Below, one piece after another: positions 1 through 7,958 of a stretch of DNA of 64,000 nucleotides (its first letter is position 1; each line of letters starts with the position of its first letter). The DNA comes from Deltaproteobacteria bacterium (GTDB lineage: Bacteria; UBA10199; DSSB01; JACPFA01): assembly GCA_016183235.1 (NCBI GenBank), contig JACPFA010000033.1:89673-153672 (forward strand). The letters are read 5' to 3'. The notes beneath the pieces were generated by a model, which was given only the letters and a program-made list of their open reading frames with translations, did no database searches and had not been told where the DNA came from. The position numbers were made by a program, and so were the translations under genes.

Positions 1-300
1 CCAAGCCGCGCCCATACAAAATCGGCTGGCCCCCATTTTTTTTGCCTGCCTCGCCCTTGCCAATACTGTTTCTAAATCGAGCAAATCTTCTTGAGTGATC
101 TTAGTTTCATAGTGAGCCGATTGCGGGCAATAAGCACAGTCCTCGGGGCAACCCCCTGTTTTAATCGATAAAAGGGTGCTCATTTGCACTTCGTTAGGGT
201 CAAAATTTTGCCGATGAATGGAGTGAGCTTTAAACAACAAATCGTTGAAGGGGAGATTAAAAAGAGCCTCAATGGCTTCAATACTCAGGGGAAGATTCAT
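1..300 (-). CDS. bioB: biotin synthase, N-terminal part (cut by window edge)
   Basis: This is the first 100 codons of biotin synthase, the cytosolic radical-SAM enzyme that inserts sulfur into dethiobiotin in the last step of biotin synthesis. The ATG is read leftward from 300 and the frame stays open to the window edge. Residues 51-58 carry the cluster-binding CxxxCxxC (CPEDCAYC), followed by PQSAHY. Residues 89-98 carry [10 protein letters not shown]. Both are BioB signatures. It lies 82 bases downstream of gmhB on the same strand and may share its transcript. Only the N-terminus is visible, so whether the gene is intact cannot be judged. Confidence 0.95.
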   Translation of the reverse strand, partial: MNLPLSIEAIEALFNLPFNDLLFKAHSIHRQNFDPNEVQMSTLLSIKTGGCPEDCAYCPQSAHYETKITQEDLLDLETVLARARQAKKMGASRFCMGAAW

Positions 301-382
301 ACCTTAAGGTGGTTAGACCAAAAGATAGGCCTTAGTCAAATAGGGATCCTAGAGGTTAGACAGAATAATTAATGTTAAAACA

Positions 383-931
383 TCACTCCCCTAATAAATG
401 TTGAACGGCTGCCCTAAGATCAGCAACAACATAATGGGCTTGGGTGGTAGATTTCTCTTCTTTACCATAACCTGTTTCTACCAGGTAGGTCGTCATGTTT
501 AATCGAAGCCCAGCTTCAATATCAGAATTTTTATCACCAATCATCACCGCTTGAGCAGCAGAATTTTTCACAAGCTTTAACCCCTGCTCTAACATCCCTG
601 GATTCGGTTTTCGGCAAAGGCATGCCATGGTATAGGCCTGAACGGATCCATCGGGATGATGCGGGCAGTGAAAGACCCCCTCAATTTTCACATGCGCTTC
701 TGCAAGCTCTTGTAACATGTACTGGGTTAGATGATGGTAATCTTCTTCCGTATAAAGACCCCGAGCAATGCCCGCTTGGTTGGTAACAATAATAATTTGT
801 TTTTGCGCACGGGTTAAAGCCTGTAGTGCGGCCAGAACTCCAGGTAAAAACTCAAAATCATCGACCCGATAAATATAGCCCCGATCATGGTTGATTGTCC
901 CATCCCGATCAATAAACACAACTTGTTTCAT
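383..931 (-). CDS. gmhB: D-glycero-D-manno-heptose 1,7-bisphosphate 7-phosphatase
   Basis: This HAD-family phosphatase removes the 7-phosphate from heptose bisphosphate in the pathway to ADP-heptose for LPS inner core. The catalytic DRDGT motif is at residues 8-12, followed by a VTNQAG stretch. A zinc-binding loop (CPHHPDG then CLC) is typical of GmhB, and the late HAD motif reads GDKNSDIEAG. An ATG at 931 gives 182 residues, the usual family length. An upstream in-frame start at 967 is possible but would run almost into the divergent tsaD start at 970. A histidinol-phosphatase relative is the main alternative, but the zinc loop favours GmhB. Confidence 0.88.
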   Translation of the reverse strand: MKQVVFIDRDGTINHDRGYIYRVDDFEFLPGVLAALQALTRAQKQIIIVTNQAGIARGLYTEEDYHHLTQYMLQELAEAHVKIEGVFHCPHHPDGSVQAYTMACLCRKPNPGMLEQGLKLVKNSAAQAVMIGDKNSDIEAGLRLNMTTYLVETGYGKEEKSTTQAHYVVADLRAAVQHLLGE

Positions 932-969
932 ATTGAGTTCTTCTAGCATGTAAAGTATCCAATGCAAAT

Positions 970-1995
970 ATGAAGATTCTAGCTATTGAATCCTCCTGCG
1001 ACGATTTATCACTTTGCATCTACGAAGATAAAAAAGTTTTATCGCTAGTGTCAGCTTCTCAAACCGAAGTTCATAGCCCCTTTGGCGGCGTAGTCCCAGA
1101 GCTCGCCTCCCGCGAACACTTAAACGGCATTGTGCCAACGCTCACCCTTGCCTTAGAAAAAGCTAATCTAACATTGGCTGAGATTGATGCCATCGCAGCC
1201 ACCTATGCCCCTGGCCTGATTGGTTCTATTCTAGTGGGTTTGAGTTTTGCCAAGGCCTTAAGTTATGCACTAAAAAAACCCTTCATCGGCATTCATCATA
1301 TCGAGGCCCATTTGTTAAGCCCGCTGCTCGAGGGTGAAATTGATTTCCCCTGTCTGGGGCTGGTGCTCTCCGGGGGTCACACCCATCTTTATAAAATTGC
1401 TTCGATTGGAAATTACGAATTGTTGGGAAAAACCGTCGACGACGCCATTGGAGAGGCGTTTGACAAAGTGGGAAAAATTTTAGCTCTGCCTTACCCTGGT
1501 GGCCCCGAGATCGATCGATTAAGTTCTCAAGGCAATCCCAAACGTTTTCAATTTACTTTTCCCATGGTAAAGTCCAACCCACTTTATGTCAGCTACAGTG
1601 GGCTCAAAACCGCAGCAGCGAGCCTTTGGGAAAGTTTGCAAAAGACCGATACCGAACGGGCCGATTTAGCCGCTAGTTTTCAAGAAATGGCCATTCGTAT
1701 CATTGAAAGAATGATTGAACGAACCCGACATAAAATCGGACTATTGCGCCTGTTAGTATCGGGCGGAGTGGCCTGCAATCGTCGTCTAAGACAAGGCTTA
1801 AAAGGACTCGCCGATTCGCAAGGTTTTCAGATCTTGCTCCCCTCCCCTCGCTATTGCACCGACAACGCCGCCATGGTAGCTCTGGTGGCGGATTTTTACC
1901 TGCATAAAGGAATTGTTTCGCCACTTGATCTTGATGCCTATGACAGCCAACCACTTGGGGTTTTCCCATCCAATCGAATTAGTCCGACAAGCTAA
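970..1995 (+). CDS. tsaD: tRNA N6-threonylcarbamoyladenosine transferase TsaD
   Basis: TsaD transfers threonylcarbamoyl from its adenylate to A37 of ANN-decoding tRNAs, working with TsaB and TsaE in the cytosol. The 341-residue product opens with ILAIESSCDD (ASKHA fold) and carries the metal-binding HHIEAH at residues 109-114. It continues with VLSGGHTHL, the TVDDAIGEAFDKVGK phosphate-binding segment, and VSGGVACN near residue 265. Length matches the family. It starts 38 bases from the divergent gmhB and overlaps the start of rsmA, so tsaD-rsmA is probably a two-gene operon. Confidence 0.97.
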   Translation: MKILAIESSCDDLSLCIYEDKKVLSLVSASQTEVHSPFGGVVPELASREHLNGIVPTLTLALEKANLTLAEIDAIAATYAPGLIGSILVGLSFAKALSYALKKPFIGIHHIEAHLLSPLLEGEIDFPCLGLVLSGGHTHLYKIASIGNYELLGKTVDDAIGEAFDKVGKILALPYPGGPEIDRLSSQGNPKRFQFTFPMVKSNPLYVSYSGLKTAAASLWESLQKTDTERADLAASFQEMAIRIIERMIERTRHKIGLLRLLVSGGVACNRRLRQGLKGLADSQGFQILLPSPRYCTDNAAMVALVADFYLHKGIVSPLDLDAYDSQPLGVFPSNRISPTS

Positions 1996-2758
1996 GTTAG
2001 CTTGCAAAAAATCACTGGGCCAACACCATTTAGTTGCGCCTGGGGTGATTAGTAAAATCACAGAGCTAATCCCAACTCAAAGTTCAATCATTGAAATTGG
2101 GCCTGGAGCTGGGGTTTTAAGCTGGCCACTGGCTACAACCGCAAAAGATTTTTATTTAATCGAAAAAGATTCGATCGCTTATGACTTTTTAAAAAATTTA
2201 TTCAAAGACTTTCCTCATGTAAAATTAATTCACGAAGATTTTTTAGAATTCGACCTTTCGATCTTTCCAACTCAAGCCTACTATATTGTTTCTAATCTCC
2301 CCTACAACGTAGGCACGGCAATACTTTTAAAATTATTAAAACAATTTCCCCACGCTCATCTCATGATCTTAATGTTTCAAAAAGAAGTCGCTGACCGTCT
2401 CTTGGCAAAACCCAAAACTAAAAATTATGGAAGCCTTTCCGTTTTCGTGCAAACCTTAGCTAAGGTAAATAAAATAAGCGACGTAGAACCAGGGGCATTT
2501 CTACCCCCACCCGATGTCCGTTCGACCATCGTAAAAATCGAACCTTATCCCACTCAGAAACATTCTCCCAAATTAATCACCCGCTTAGAAAATCTACTTA
2601 AAAAAGCCTTCCAACAACGCCGCAAAATGTTAAAAGGCACCTTAAAGGGATTTTTCCCTCCGAACCAATTAGATAGCTTATTAAAAAAATTCGGAAATCC
2701 CAAAGCCCGCCCCGAAGAACTCACCCCCAACCAATGGCAGGAATTAGCAACCTCTTAA
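1937..2758 (+). CDS. rsmA: 16S rRNA dimethyladenosine transferase (KsgA)
   Basis: RsmA dimethylates two adjacent adenosines near the 3' end of 16S rRNA during late small-subunit assembly. The protein shows the N-terminal KKSLGQHHL (usually GQHFL), SAM motif I as EIGPGAGVL, and the catalytic NLPYNV. A C-terminal helical domain contains QRRKMLKGTL. I chose the ATG at 1937 (273 residues). It overlaps the end of tsaD by 59 bases, and an earlier in-frame ATG at 1913 is also possible. A 188-base hairpin begins 34 bases after the stop and may end the transcript. Confidence 0.95.
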   Translation, partial: PMTANHLGFSHPIELVRQAKLACKKSLGQHHLVAPGVISKITELIPTQSSIIEIGPGAGVLSWPLATTAKDFYLIEKDSIAYDFLKNLFKDFPHVKLIHEDFLEFDLSIFPTQAYYIVSNLPYNVGTAILLKLLKQFPHAHLMILMFQKEVADRLLAKPKTKNYGSLSVFVQTLAKVNKISDVEPGAFLPPPDVRSTIVKIEPYPTQKHSPKLITRLENLLKKAFQQRRKMLKGTLKGFFPPNQLDSLLKKFGNPKARPEELTPNQWQELATS

Positions 2759-2791
2759 CGACTGAGACAGCTTCGTCAAATTAACGCACCT

Positions 2792-2979
2792 AAAAAGTTT
2801 TACTGAAGTCGGCAGAGGCTTCCAGGGGTCCGTGTCGTCCGGCGGTTACGGCCGCCGGACGCACTCAAAGTCTCAGCTTTCACGGCTATATAGCCATAGT
2901 GGTGAAAGCTGGAGTTTACCCTGAGCGAAGCGACAGGGACAAACCCCTTCCAGCCTCAGCCAACTTCAGTAAAACTTTT
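2792..2979. repeat. long imperfect hairpin downstream of rsmA
   Basis: Outer arms of about 45 bases pair imperfectly, starting AAAAAGTTTTACTGAAGT on the left and ending ACTTCAGTAAAACTTTT on the right. Two further hairpins lie inside: GTCCGGCGG/CCGCCGGAC, and AGCTTTCAC/GGTGAAAGCT. The whole would fold as a three-way branched structure. No convincing coding potential is visible across it. Confidence 0.8.
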
Positions 2980-3005
2980 CATATTTCTCAAATATTTGAA
3001 GAGAA

Positions 3006-3178
3006 GTCTTTTCGAGGTAGGGAGAGGTCAAGGGAGAGCCTTTTAGCGCAGAAGGTCGGATCCAACGCATGCGCCTCAGGACAGGCTCCGGAGGGCGTCT
3101 GTCCCTCGCAATGACAGATGCCCTCATAGGCCGACCGGGCGCGGGCTCTCCATTGGCCTCTCCCTACCTCGAAAAGAC
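3006..3178. repeat. long hairpin with a core shared with 20269-20543
   Basis: The left arm begins GTCTTTTCGAGGTAGGGAGAGG and the right arm is its near-perfect complement ending CCTCGAAAAGAC. Inside, GAGAGCC/GGCTCTC closes a core containing TTTTAGCGCAG, a CAGGACAGGCTCCGGAGGG stretch and CCGACCGGGCGCGGG. The same core occurs at about 20303-20515 inside different outer arms. Open frames here are repeat sequence, not genes. Confidence 0.8.
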
Positions 3179-3205
3179 GTGACCCTAATTGAAGAACTAA
3201 ATGGA

Positions 3206-3290
3206 AGATTGCCACGCTCGTTATCATGGGTCCCCGCCTTCGCGAGGATGACACCGCTCGCAATGACAGATGAGCCCTGCTGGACTCGGA
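3206..3290. repeat. mosaic of short dispersed palindrome pieces
   Basis: Fragments such as GGGTCCCCGCCTTCGCGAGGATGAC and CTCGCAATGACAG match parts of the short palindromic repeats at 14354-14430, 20100-20152, 20369-20473 and 60747-60832. They fill the gap before the deoxynucleoside kinase gene. Confidence 0.6.
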
Positions 3291-3350
3291 ATGACATGAC
3301 TTCTATTAATGACTAGACAAACCTAATGGGCGTAGGTAGGTTTTTTGCTT

Positions 3351-4013
3351 ATGGAGCGCTCATTCCGTTACATTGCTGTGGAAGGGCCCATTGGAGCGGG
3401 CAAGACAACCCTTGCCACCAAGATCGCTCAAGATTTATCTGCTCGACTTATTTTGGAAGAAGCGGAAAAAAATCCTTTTTTGGCCCAATTTTATCAAAAC
3501 CTAGACCACAAAGGAGGTTATGCCTTTCAAACTCAAGTTTTCTTTTTGCTCTCTCGTTTCAAACAACAACAAGAATTGGCTCAACAAGATCTCTTTTCTA
3601 CCACCCAAGTTTCGGATTACATTTTTGCCAAAGATCGAATTTTTGCTTTTCTCAATCTTGAGCAAGAAGAAATTTCCCTCTACGACAAACTTTATCAAAC
3701 TTTAGATACCCGCGTGGTAAAACCTGATCTGGTAATCTTTTTACAAGCTAGCCTTGAAACCCTAAAAGGCCGCATTAAAAACCGTGGGGTTGCTTATGAA
3801 AAACAAATCACTGATGAATACTTAGAAAATTTATGTCAGGCTTATAATCAGTTTTTCTTTCAATACAATGAGGCACCGCTTTTAACTATTAATTGTAGTG
3901 AAATCGATATCATTAATGAAGAAGCAGATTACAAACGTCTCATTCGTGAAATCGCCAATATGGAAAAATCAAAATTAACCCGTCATTATGTTAGCATCAG
4001 CAGCAAAAAATAA
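3351..4013 (+). CDS. deoxynucleoside kinase (dAK/dGK family)
   Basis: This 220-residue P-loop kinase phosphorylates deoxynucleosides for salvage. It has Walker A EGPIGAGKTT at residues 11-20. A SDYIFAKDRIFA segment matches the substrate-binding DR motif of the bacterial deoxyadenosine/deoxyguanosine kinases, and NRG..YE appears near the lid. The ATG at 3351 is preferred over a TTG two codons upstream. The stop overlaps panB by 26 bases, so it belongs to the dNK-panB-panC-amidohydrolase operon. Exact nucleoside preference cannot be read from the sequence. Confidence 0.87.
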   Translation: MERSFRYIAVEGPIGAGKTTLATKIAQDLSARLILEEAEKNPFLAQFYQNLDHKGGYAFQTQVFFLLSRFKQQQELAQQDLFSTTQVSDYIFAKDRIFAFLNLEQEEISLYDKLYQTLDTRVVKPDLVIFLQASLETLKGRIKNRGVAYEKQITDEYLENLCQAYNQFFFQYNEAPLLTINCSEIDIINEEADYKRLIREIANMEKSKLTRHYVSISSKK

Positions 4014-4785
4014 AATCACCGTCCCACAAATCATACAGGCCAAACGTCGAGAAAAACTGGCCATGGTGACAGCTTATGATTACACCATGGCAAGGTTCGT
4101 TGATGCAGCAGGCGTCGATATTATCTTAGTCGGTGATTCATTAGGCATGGTGATTCAAGGAAAAAAGAACACCTTAAGCGTCACCATGGAACAGATGATT
4201 TATCATACCCGTTGCGTGGCCCAAGGCGCCCGCCATGCCCATGTGGTTTTAGATATGCCTTTCTTAAGTTATCAAGCTTCAAAACAAGATGCCATCAAAC
4301 ATGCAGGCCTTGCTCTAAAAAAGGGAAAGGCCGAATCGATTAAATTAGAAGGTGGAGTGGAGATTGCTGAGATTGTTAAAACCCTCACCGCTCTGGGCAT
4401 ACCCGTCATGGGACATGTGGGCTTAAAGCCCCAACATGTTCATGCCATGGGTGGTTTTAAAATTCAGGGCAAAACTCCTGTAGCCGCCAAAAAAATCTTG
4501 CAAGATGCCATTGCTCTGCAGGCCGCTGGGGCTTATGGTTTGGTGTTGGAAGGTATCCCACATGTACTCGCTAAAAAAATTACCAAGGCTCTAAAAATCC
4601 CCACCATCGGGATTGGCTCTGGAGTGCACTGTGATGGCCAAGTGTTGGTTTGCTACGATTTATTAGGGATGAATCCTGATTTTACACCTAGCTTTGTTAA
4701 ACAATTTGCCAAAATAGGCCCTGCTATTAAAACAGGGGTTAGCCAATTTGTAAAAGAGGTTAAATCAGGAGTTTTTCCCTCATGA
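3988..4785 (+). CDS. panB: 3-methyl-2-oxobutanoate hydroxymethyltransferase
   Basis: PanB adds a hydroxymethyl group from methylene-THF to 2-oxoisovalerate, making ketopantoate, the first committed step of pantothenate and CoA synthesis. The 265-residue TIM-barrel protein shows MVTAYDYTMARFVD, the metal-binding VGDSLGMV, then KLEGG, PVMGHVGLKPQ, and GIGSG..DGQVLV. These are the conserved blocks in their usual order. It overlaps the kinase gene upstream and panC downstream (ATGA), which suggests translational coupling. Confidence 0.97.
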   Translation: MLASAAKNKITVPQIIQAKRREKLAMVTAYDYTMARFVDAAGVDIILVGDSLGMVIQGKKNTLSVTMEQMIYHTRCVAQGARHAHVVLDMPFLSYQASKQDAIKHAGLALKKGKAESIKLEGGVEIAEIVKTLTALGIPVMGHVGLKPQHVHAMGGFKIQGKTPVAAKKILQDAIALQAAGAYGLVLEGIPHVLAKKITKALKIPTIGIGSGVHCDGQVLVCYDLLGMNPDFTPSFVKQFAKIGPAIKTGVSQFVKEVKSGVFPS

Positions 4786-5621
4786 AAATGCTTAGCTCCA
4801 GCCTCGAAACGTTTGATTATTTACAAAATTTAAAACACCAAAAAAAAACCATCGGTTTTGTGCCCACCATGGGCTACCTCCACCCGGGGCATCTTTCACT
4901 CGTTGATATTGCCGCACAACACACCGACATTGTGGTGATGAGTATCTACGTTAACCCCACTCAATTTGGCCCTAATGAAGATTTTGAAAAATACCCCCGC
5001 GATTTAAATCGTGACATCCAGTTAATCGAAAAAAAAGTTGATGTTTTATTTACGCCAGAAACGAACGACATCTATGGTTTAAAAAATATCCCGGTGTGGA
5101 AAGATCAAAACAACCTGGAGTCTAAATTGTGTGGCAAATCGCGGCCTGGGCATTTTAAAGGAGTCTCTGAGATCGTTTTGCGTTTATTCAAAGTGGTTGA
5201 TCCTCACGTGGCAGTTTTTGGAGAAAAAGATTATCAACAATTAACGCTCATCCGACACATGGTTGAAGATTTGGGTTTGAAAATAAAAATTTTGGGTGGC
5301 CCCACCCTACGAGACAGTGACGAACTGGCACTGAGCAGTCGTAATGTTTACTTAAAACCAGAATCTAGAAAAGAGGCCTTGACCTTATATGAAGCTATTC
5401 AATTGGCGCAAAATTTGGTAAAAAAAGGCGAGTTGAGCGTTGCTAATATAAAGGCTGCATTAATGAGACTTTTTAATTCTCATCCTAACCTCGAAATTGA
5501 TTATGTAGAGATTGTTAATGCCCATACCCTTGCCCCTCTAGAAAAAATCAATGAACCTGCTCGGCTGATGCTGGCCATCAAAATCCAAGGAGTTCGTCTG
5601 ATTGATAATGCAAGCCTATGA
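4782..5621 (+). CDS. panC: pantothenate synthetase
   Basis: PanC joins pantoate and beta-alanine through a pantoyl-adenylate to give pantothenate. The 279-residue product has the nucleotidyl-transferase motif PTMGYLHPGH near residues 28-37, NPTQF.P.EDFEKYPR, GEKDYQQL, and the KMSKS-equivalent LSSRNVYL. Length is normal for the family. ATGA overlaps join it to panB upstream and to the amidohydrolase-like gene downstream, so all are probably translated from one message. Confidence 0.97.
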   Translation: MKMLSSSLETFDYLQNLKHQKKTIGFVPTMGYLHPGHLSLVDIAAQHTDIVVMSIYVNPTQFGPNEDFEKYPRDLNRDIQLIEKKVDVLFTPETNDIYGLKNIPVWKDQNNLESKLCGKSRPGHFKGVSEIVLRLFKVVDPHVAVFGEKDYQQLTLIRHMVEDLGLKIKILGGPTLRDSDELALSSRNVYLKPESRKEALTLYEAIQLAQNLVKKGELSVANIKAALMRLFNSHPNLEIDYVEIVNAHTLAPLEKINEPARLMLAIKIQGVRLIDNASL

Positions 5622-6901
5622 CTAAAGATGTTCAAATCATTACGGCCGACTTTGTGCTTCCCATTGAAGACCCACCCTTTGAACAAGGCGGTGTAGCCAT
5701 TGCTGAGGGAGCCATTCTTGCGATGGGTTCAAAAGAAAAACTTTCCCAACAATTTCCTCGCGGCAATCCAACCCACTTTGCCCAAGGGGCTTTACTCCCA
5801 GGGCTTATTAACCCCCATTTAATCGTCGACGCCAATGCCTTAGCCAGGCGACTCAAGCCTTGGCTTGACCCTAACAACGAACATTTTAACTTTGTGGAAT
5901 GGCTACTTACTTACGCTGAATTAAAAAGCCAATTATCACCTGAAGAACTTTCGGCTTCGATCCAAAGTAATTTAATTAAAACTCAAAGCGCCGGCATTAC
6001 CACGCTAGGTGCGGTAAGTTCTTGGGATGATAGCATTCAACTCTATGAAAAATCGCCCTTGAGAATCGTAGCCTTTGCCGAAATTTTGAACCTCAACAAA
6101 CAAAAAGCCGCCCACGATTTTGAAAGTGCTATCAGTAACATTGAAAAAATAGCCGAACATGAGTTGAAACGCATCACCCCAGGGTTAGCCCCTTTTTCCG
6201 CCTTCACTTTATCAAAAAATTTACTTAAAATTTTGGCCCAACATGCCGATGAATATCATTTGCCCGTTCACCTCCACGTGGCCGAAACGTTTAGCGAGAT
6301 GGAATTTTTTTATGCTTCAAAAGGAGATATTACCGACCACTTGTTTCCCGAAGCCGGCTGGAAAGAAATTCCCCCACCCCATCAAATGACTCCTATTCAA
6401 TATTTACGTGAAATTGATTTTTTAAAACCCAATCTTATTTTAATGGGCTGCCTTCACTTGGGCGCCACTGACCTGGCCATTTTAGAACAAGCCCATGCTA
6501 AAATTTTACTCGCCCCGCAGGCCTTTTACCGGCTTAAGTTGGGTGAAATCCCTTTTCAAAAAACTTTTGCCGCTTCTCTTACCACAGCATTGGCCACCCT
6601 CGGCTCTCCTTGGGGAGGGGGAATTTCGTTGTGGGAAGAATTACGTGCCACTACGACTCACTTAGAAAAAAATGGGGTGGTTTTTAGCTATGAAGATTTA
6701 CTCAAAAAAGTAACCCTTGATGCAGCCAAGTGCTTACTCATAGAACAACAAATTGGTAGTTTGAAAAAAGATAAACGGGCTGATCTGTTGGTGATTAACA
6801 CGCAAGCCAAAGACACAGCGGCACTGGCGGAACGCCTTGTTTTAGATACGGATGAAGCGAATGTGCAAGCCATGTGGGTAGATGGCAATCGGGTTTCTTA
6901 A
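5618..6901 (+). CDS. amidohydrolase-like protein with degraded metal site
   Basis: The 427-residue protein has the fold markers of the MtaD/SsnA/TrzA amidohydrolase branch. These are an N-terminal beta-sandwich, LLPGLIN at residues 59-65, VHLHVAET at 217-224, a C-terminal IGSLKKDKRADLLV, and a final VDGNRV. Key ligands are changed. The usual HxH after PGLIN reads H67-L-I69, the His before C of the H-C-x-H block is Gly, and the usual GTD aspartate is replaced by G-S330-P331. It overlaps panC by four bases. I infer either a non-catalytic protein or a different chemistry; no substrate can be assigned. Confidence 0.75.
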   Translation: MTKDVQIITADFVLPIEDPPFEQGGVAIAEGAILAMGSKEKLSQQFPRGNPTHFAQGALLPGLINPHLIVDANALARRLKPWLDPNNEHFNFVEWLLTYAELKSQLSPEELSASIQSNLIKTQSAGITTLGAVSSWDDSIQLYEKSPLRIVAFAEILNLNKQKAAHDFESAISNIEKIAEHELKRITPGLAPFSAFTLSKNLLKILAQHADEYHLPVHLHVAETFSEMEFFYASKGDITDHLFPEAGWKEIPPPHQMTPIQYLREIDFLKPNLILMGCLHLGATDLAILEQAHAKILLAPQAFYRLKLGEIPFQKTFAASLTTALATLGSPWGGGISLWEELRATTTHLEKNGVVFSYEDLLKKVTLDAAKCLLIEQQIGSLKKDKRADLLVINTQAKDTAALAERLVLDTDEANVQAMWVDGNRVS

Positions 6902-7509
6902 CGCACGGTTAGGCTCACGATGTCTTCCCCGCATTCGTTAAGGAAAATCGTATAACCAAAAATTTTTACAGAAACCGGTTGAATGGGCTTGCGAGTATTT
7001 TGCGATACTAATTCAATCTCTTTCTTTTTACCCCCTGAAGAAATTTCTAAAAACATCCCCACAACCCCTTCATGAGTACAATCATAACCTTCTTGACAAA
7101 GGGTATTAATAAAATTTTTACCAAAAATTTTTAAAGTTTTATTGCCGTCTTGTAATAGGGCGGTTTGGGCAACCCCTAAAAAGAATTCTTGGCCAAGGGT
7201 GATGGGAATTTGATGAGTTAATAAATCGTGAGAAGGAATTTTGCCTTGGGTCACCTGGAAAGATTTAGCAGCAAAGACCCCGTTGGGTTGACTCTGCCCC
7301 TCTACCTCAACATAATCACCAGGTTTTACTTTTTGACCCCCAGCTGAACCACTTAAATAAACCCGAACGATGGGAGGGACTTCTACTGAAAAGCTTCTCC
7401 CACTAGGATGCACTGACTTAACAATGCCCTTGATGGTTTCTGCTTGAACAACGTACGGAACAATCAAAAACCACAAACTAAACCCAATTGTTTTCCACTT
7501 CCACATCAT
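6898..7509 (-). CDS. secreted protein with OB-like N-terminal domain, unknown function
   Basis: The 203-residue product opens with a signal peptide (about 23 residues, ending VVQA) and then a short beta-rich segment, TIKGIVKSVHPSGRSFSVEV. The following KVKPGDYVEVEG resembles the OB-like fold of DUF5666-type periplasmic proteins. Four cysteines in the second half (LCQEGYDC and others) suit an exported protein. I do not recognise a family for the C-terminal half. The gene converges on the amidohydrolase-like gene with a four-base tail-to-tail overlap. Confidence 0.6.
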   Translation of the reverse strand: MMWKWKTIGFSLWFLIVPYVVQAETIKGIVKSVHPSGRSFSVEVPPIVRVYLSGSAGGQKVKPGDYVEVEGQSQPNGVFAAKSFQVTQGKIPSHDLLTHQIPITLGQEFFLGVAQTALLQDGNKTLKIFGKNFINTLCQEGYDCTHEGVVGMFLEISSGGKKKEIELVSQNTRKPIQPVSVKIFGYTIFLNECGEDIVSLTVR

Positions 7510-7519
7510 ACTGATAGAC

Positions 7520-7548
7520 CTGTTGAAGGTTTTTTAAACCTTCAACAG
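7520..7548. repeat. perfect 13-base inverted repeat between HU gene and secreted-protein gene
   Basis: CTGTTGAAGGTTT and its exact complement flank a three-base loop. It lies 21 bases after the HU stop and just before the ATG of the next minus-strand gene. No T-run follows on the minus strand, so it may be an attenuator or RNA-stability hairpin rather than a simple terminator. Confidence 0.6.
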
Positions 7549-7569
7549 ATCATCATTTGAAAAATCAAT

Positions 7570-7857
7570 CTACTTCTTGCCAAGGATAGAATCTTTGGCA
7601 GCTTTAGCAACACGGAACTTCACAACCTTTTTGGCTGGAATTTTAATAGGCTCACCCGTTTGTGGATTGCGACCAATTCTAGCTTTGCGGTTTACAAGTA
7701 CCAGTTTCCCCAACCCAGGAAGGGTAAAAGAATTTTTGGCTTCACGATAAGCAAGCTTAACGAGCTCTTCAAAAAATATTACGATCTCCTTCTTAGTTTT
7801 ATCAAGTTTCTTAGCAATGGCATCGACAGTCTGTGACTTGGTCAACGGCTTCGACAT
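7570..7857 (-). CDS. HU-family DNA-binding protein
   Basis: This 95-residue histone-like protein bends DNA in the nucleoid as a dimer. It shows the N-terminal helices (LTKSQTVDAIAKKL), FTLPGLGKLVLVNRKARIGRNPQTGEP with the RxGRNPxTG arm signature, and a lysine-rich end (KVVKFRVAKAAKDSI). A strong GAGGAG ribosome site precedes the ATG. It appears to be its own short transcription unit between the RND pump and the secreted protein gene. HU versus IHF cannot be decided by eye, but the motif set favours HU. Confidence 0.95.
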   Translation of the reverse strand: MSKPLTKSQTVDAIAKKLDKTKKEIVIFFEELVKLAYREAKNSFTLPGLGKLVLVNRKARIGRNPQTGEPIKIPAKKVVKFRVAKAAKDSILGKK

Positions 7858-7958
7858 AATTTGACTCCTCTATGTTAATAGGTTGAATTGTTAATGGAGT
7901 TACAAATAGCAAGGTTTTATGGGGTTGTCGACAGTTTTAATGTAAAAAAGTGCGATTT

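Noticed and set aside
184..372. 62-codon plus-strand frame
   Set aside because: It lies opposite bioB, whose minus-strand frame has clear radical-SAM motifs.
2899..3263. Overlapping frames of 71 and 91 codons
   Set aside because: They are made of hairpin repeat sequence on both strands and have no ribosome site or conserved-looking composition.
7520..7548. Rho-independent terminator of the HU gene
   Set aside because: The stem is perfect but no T-run follows on the minus strand, so I list it only as an inverted repeat.
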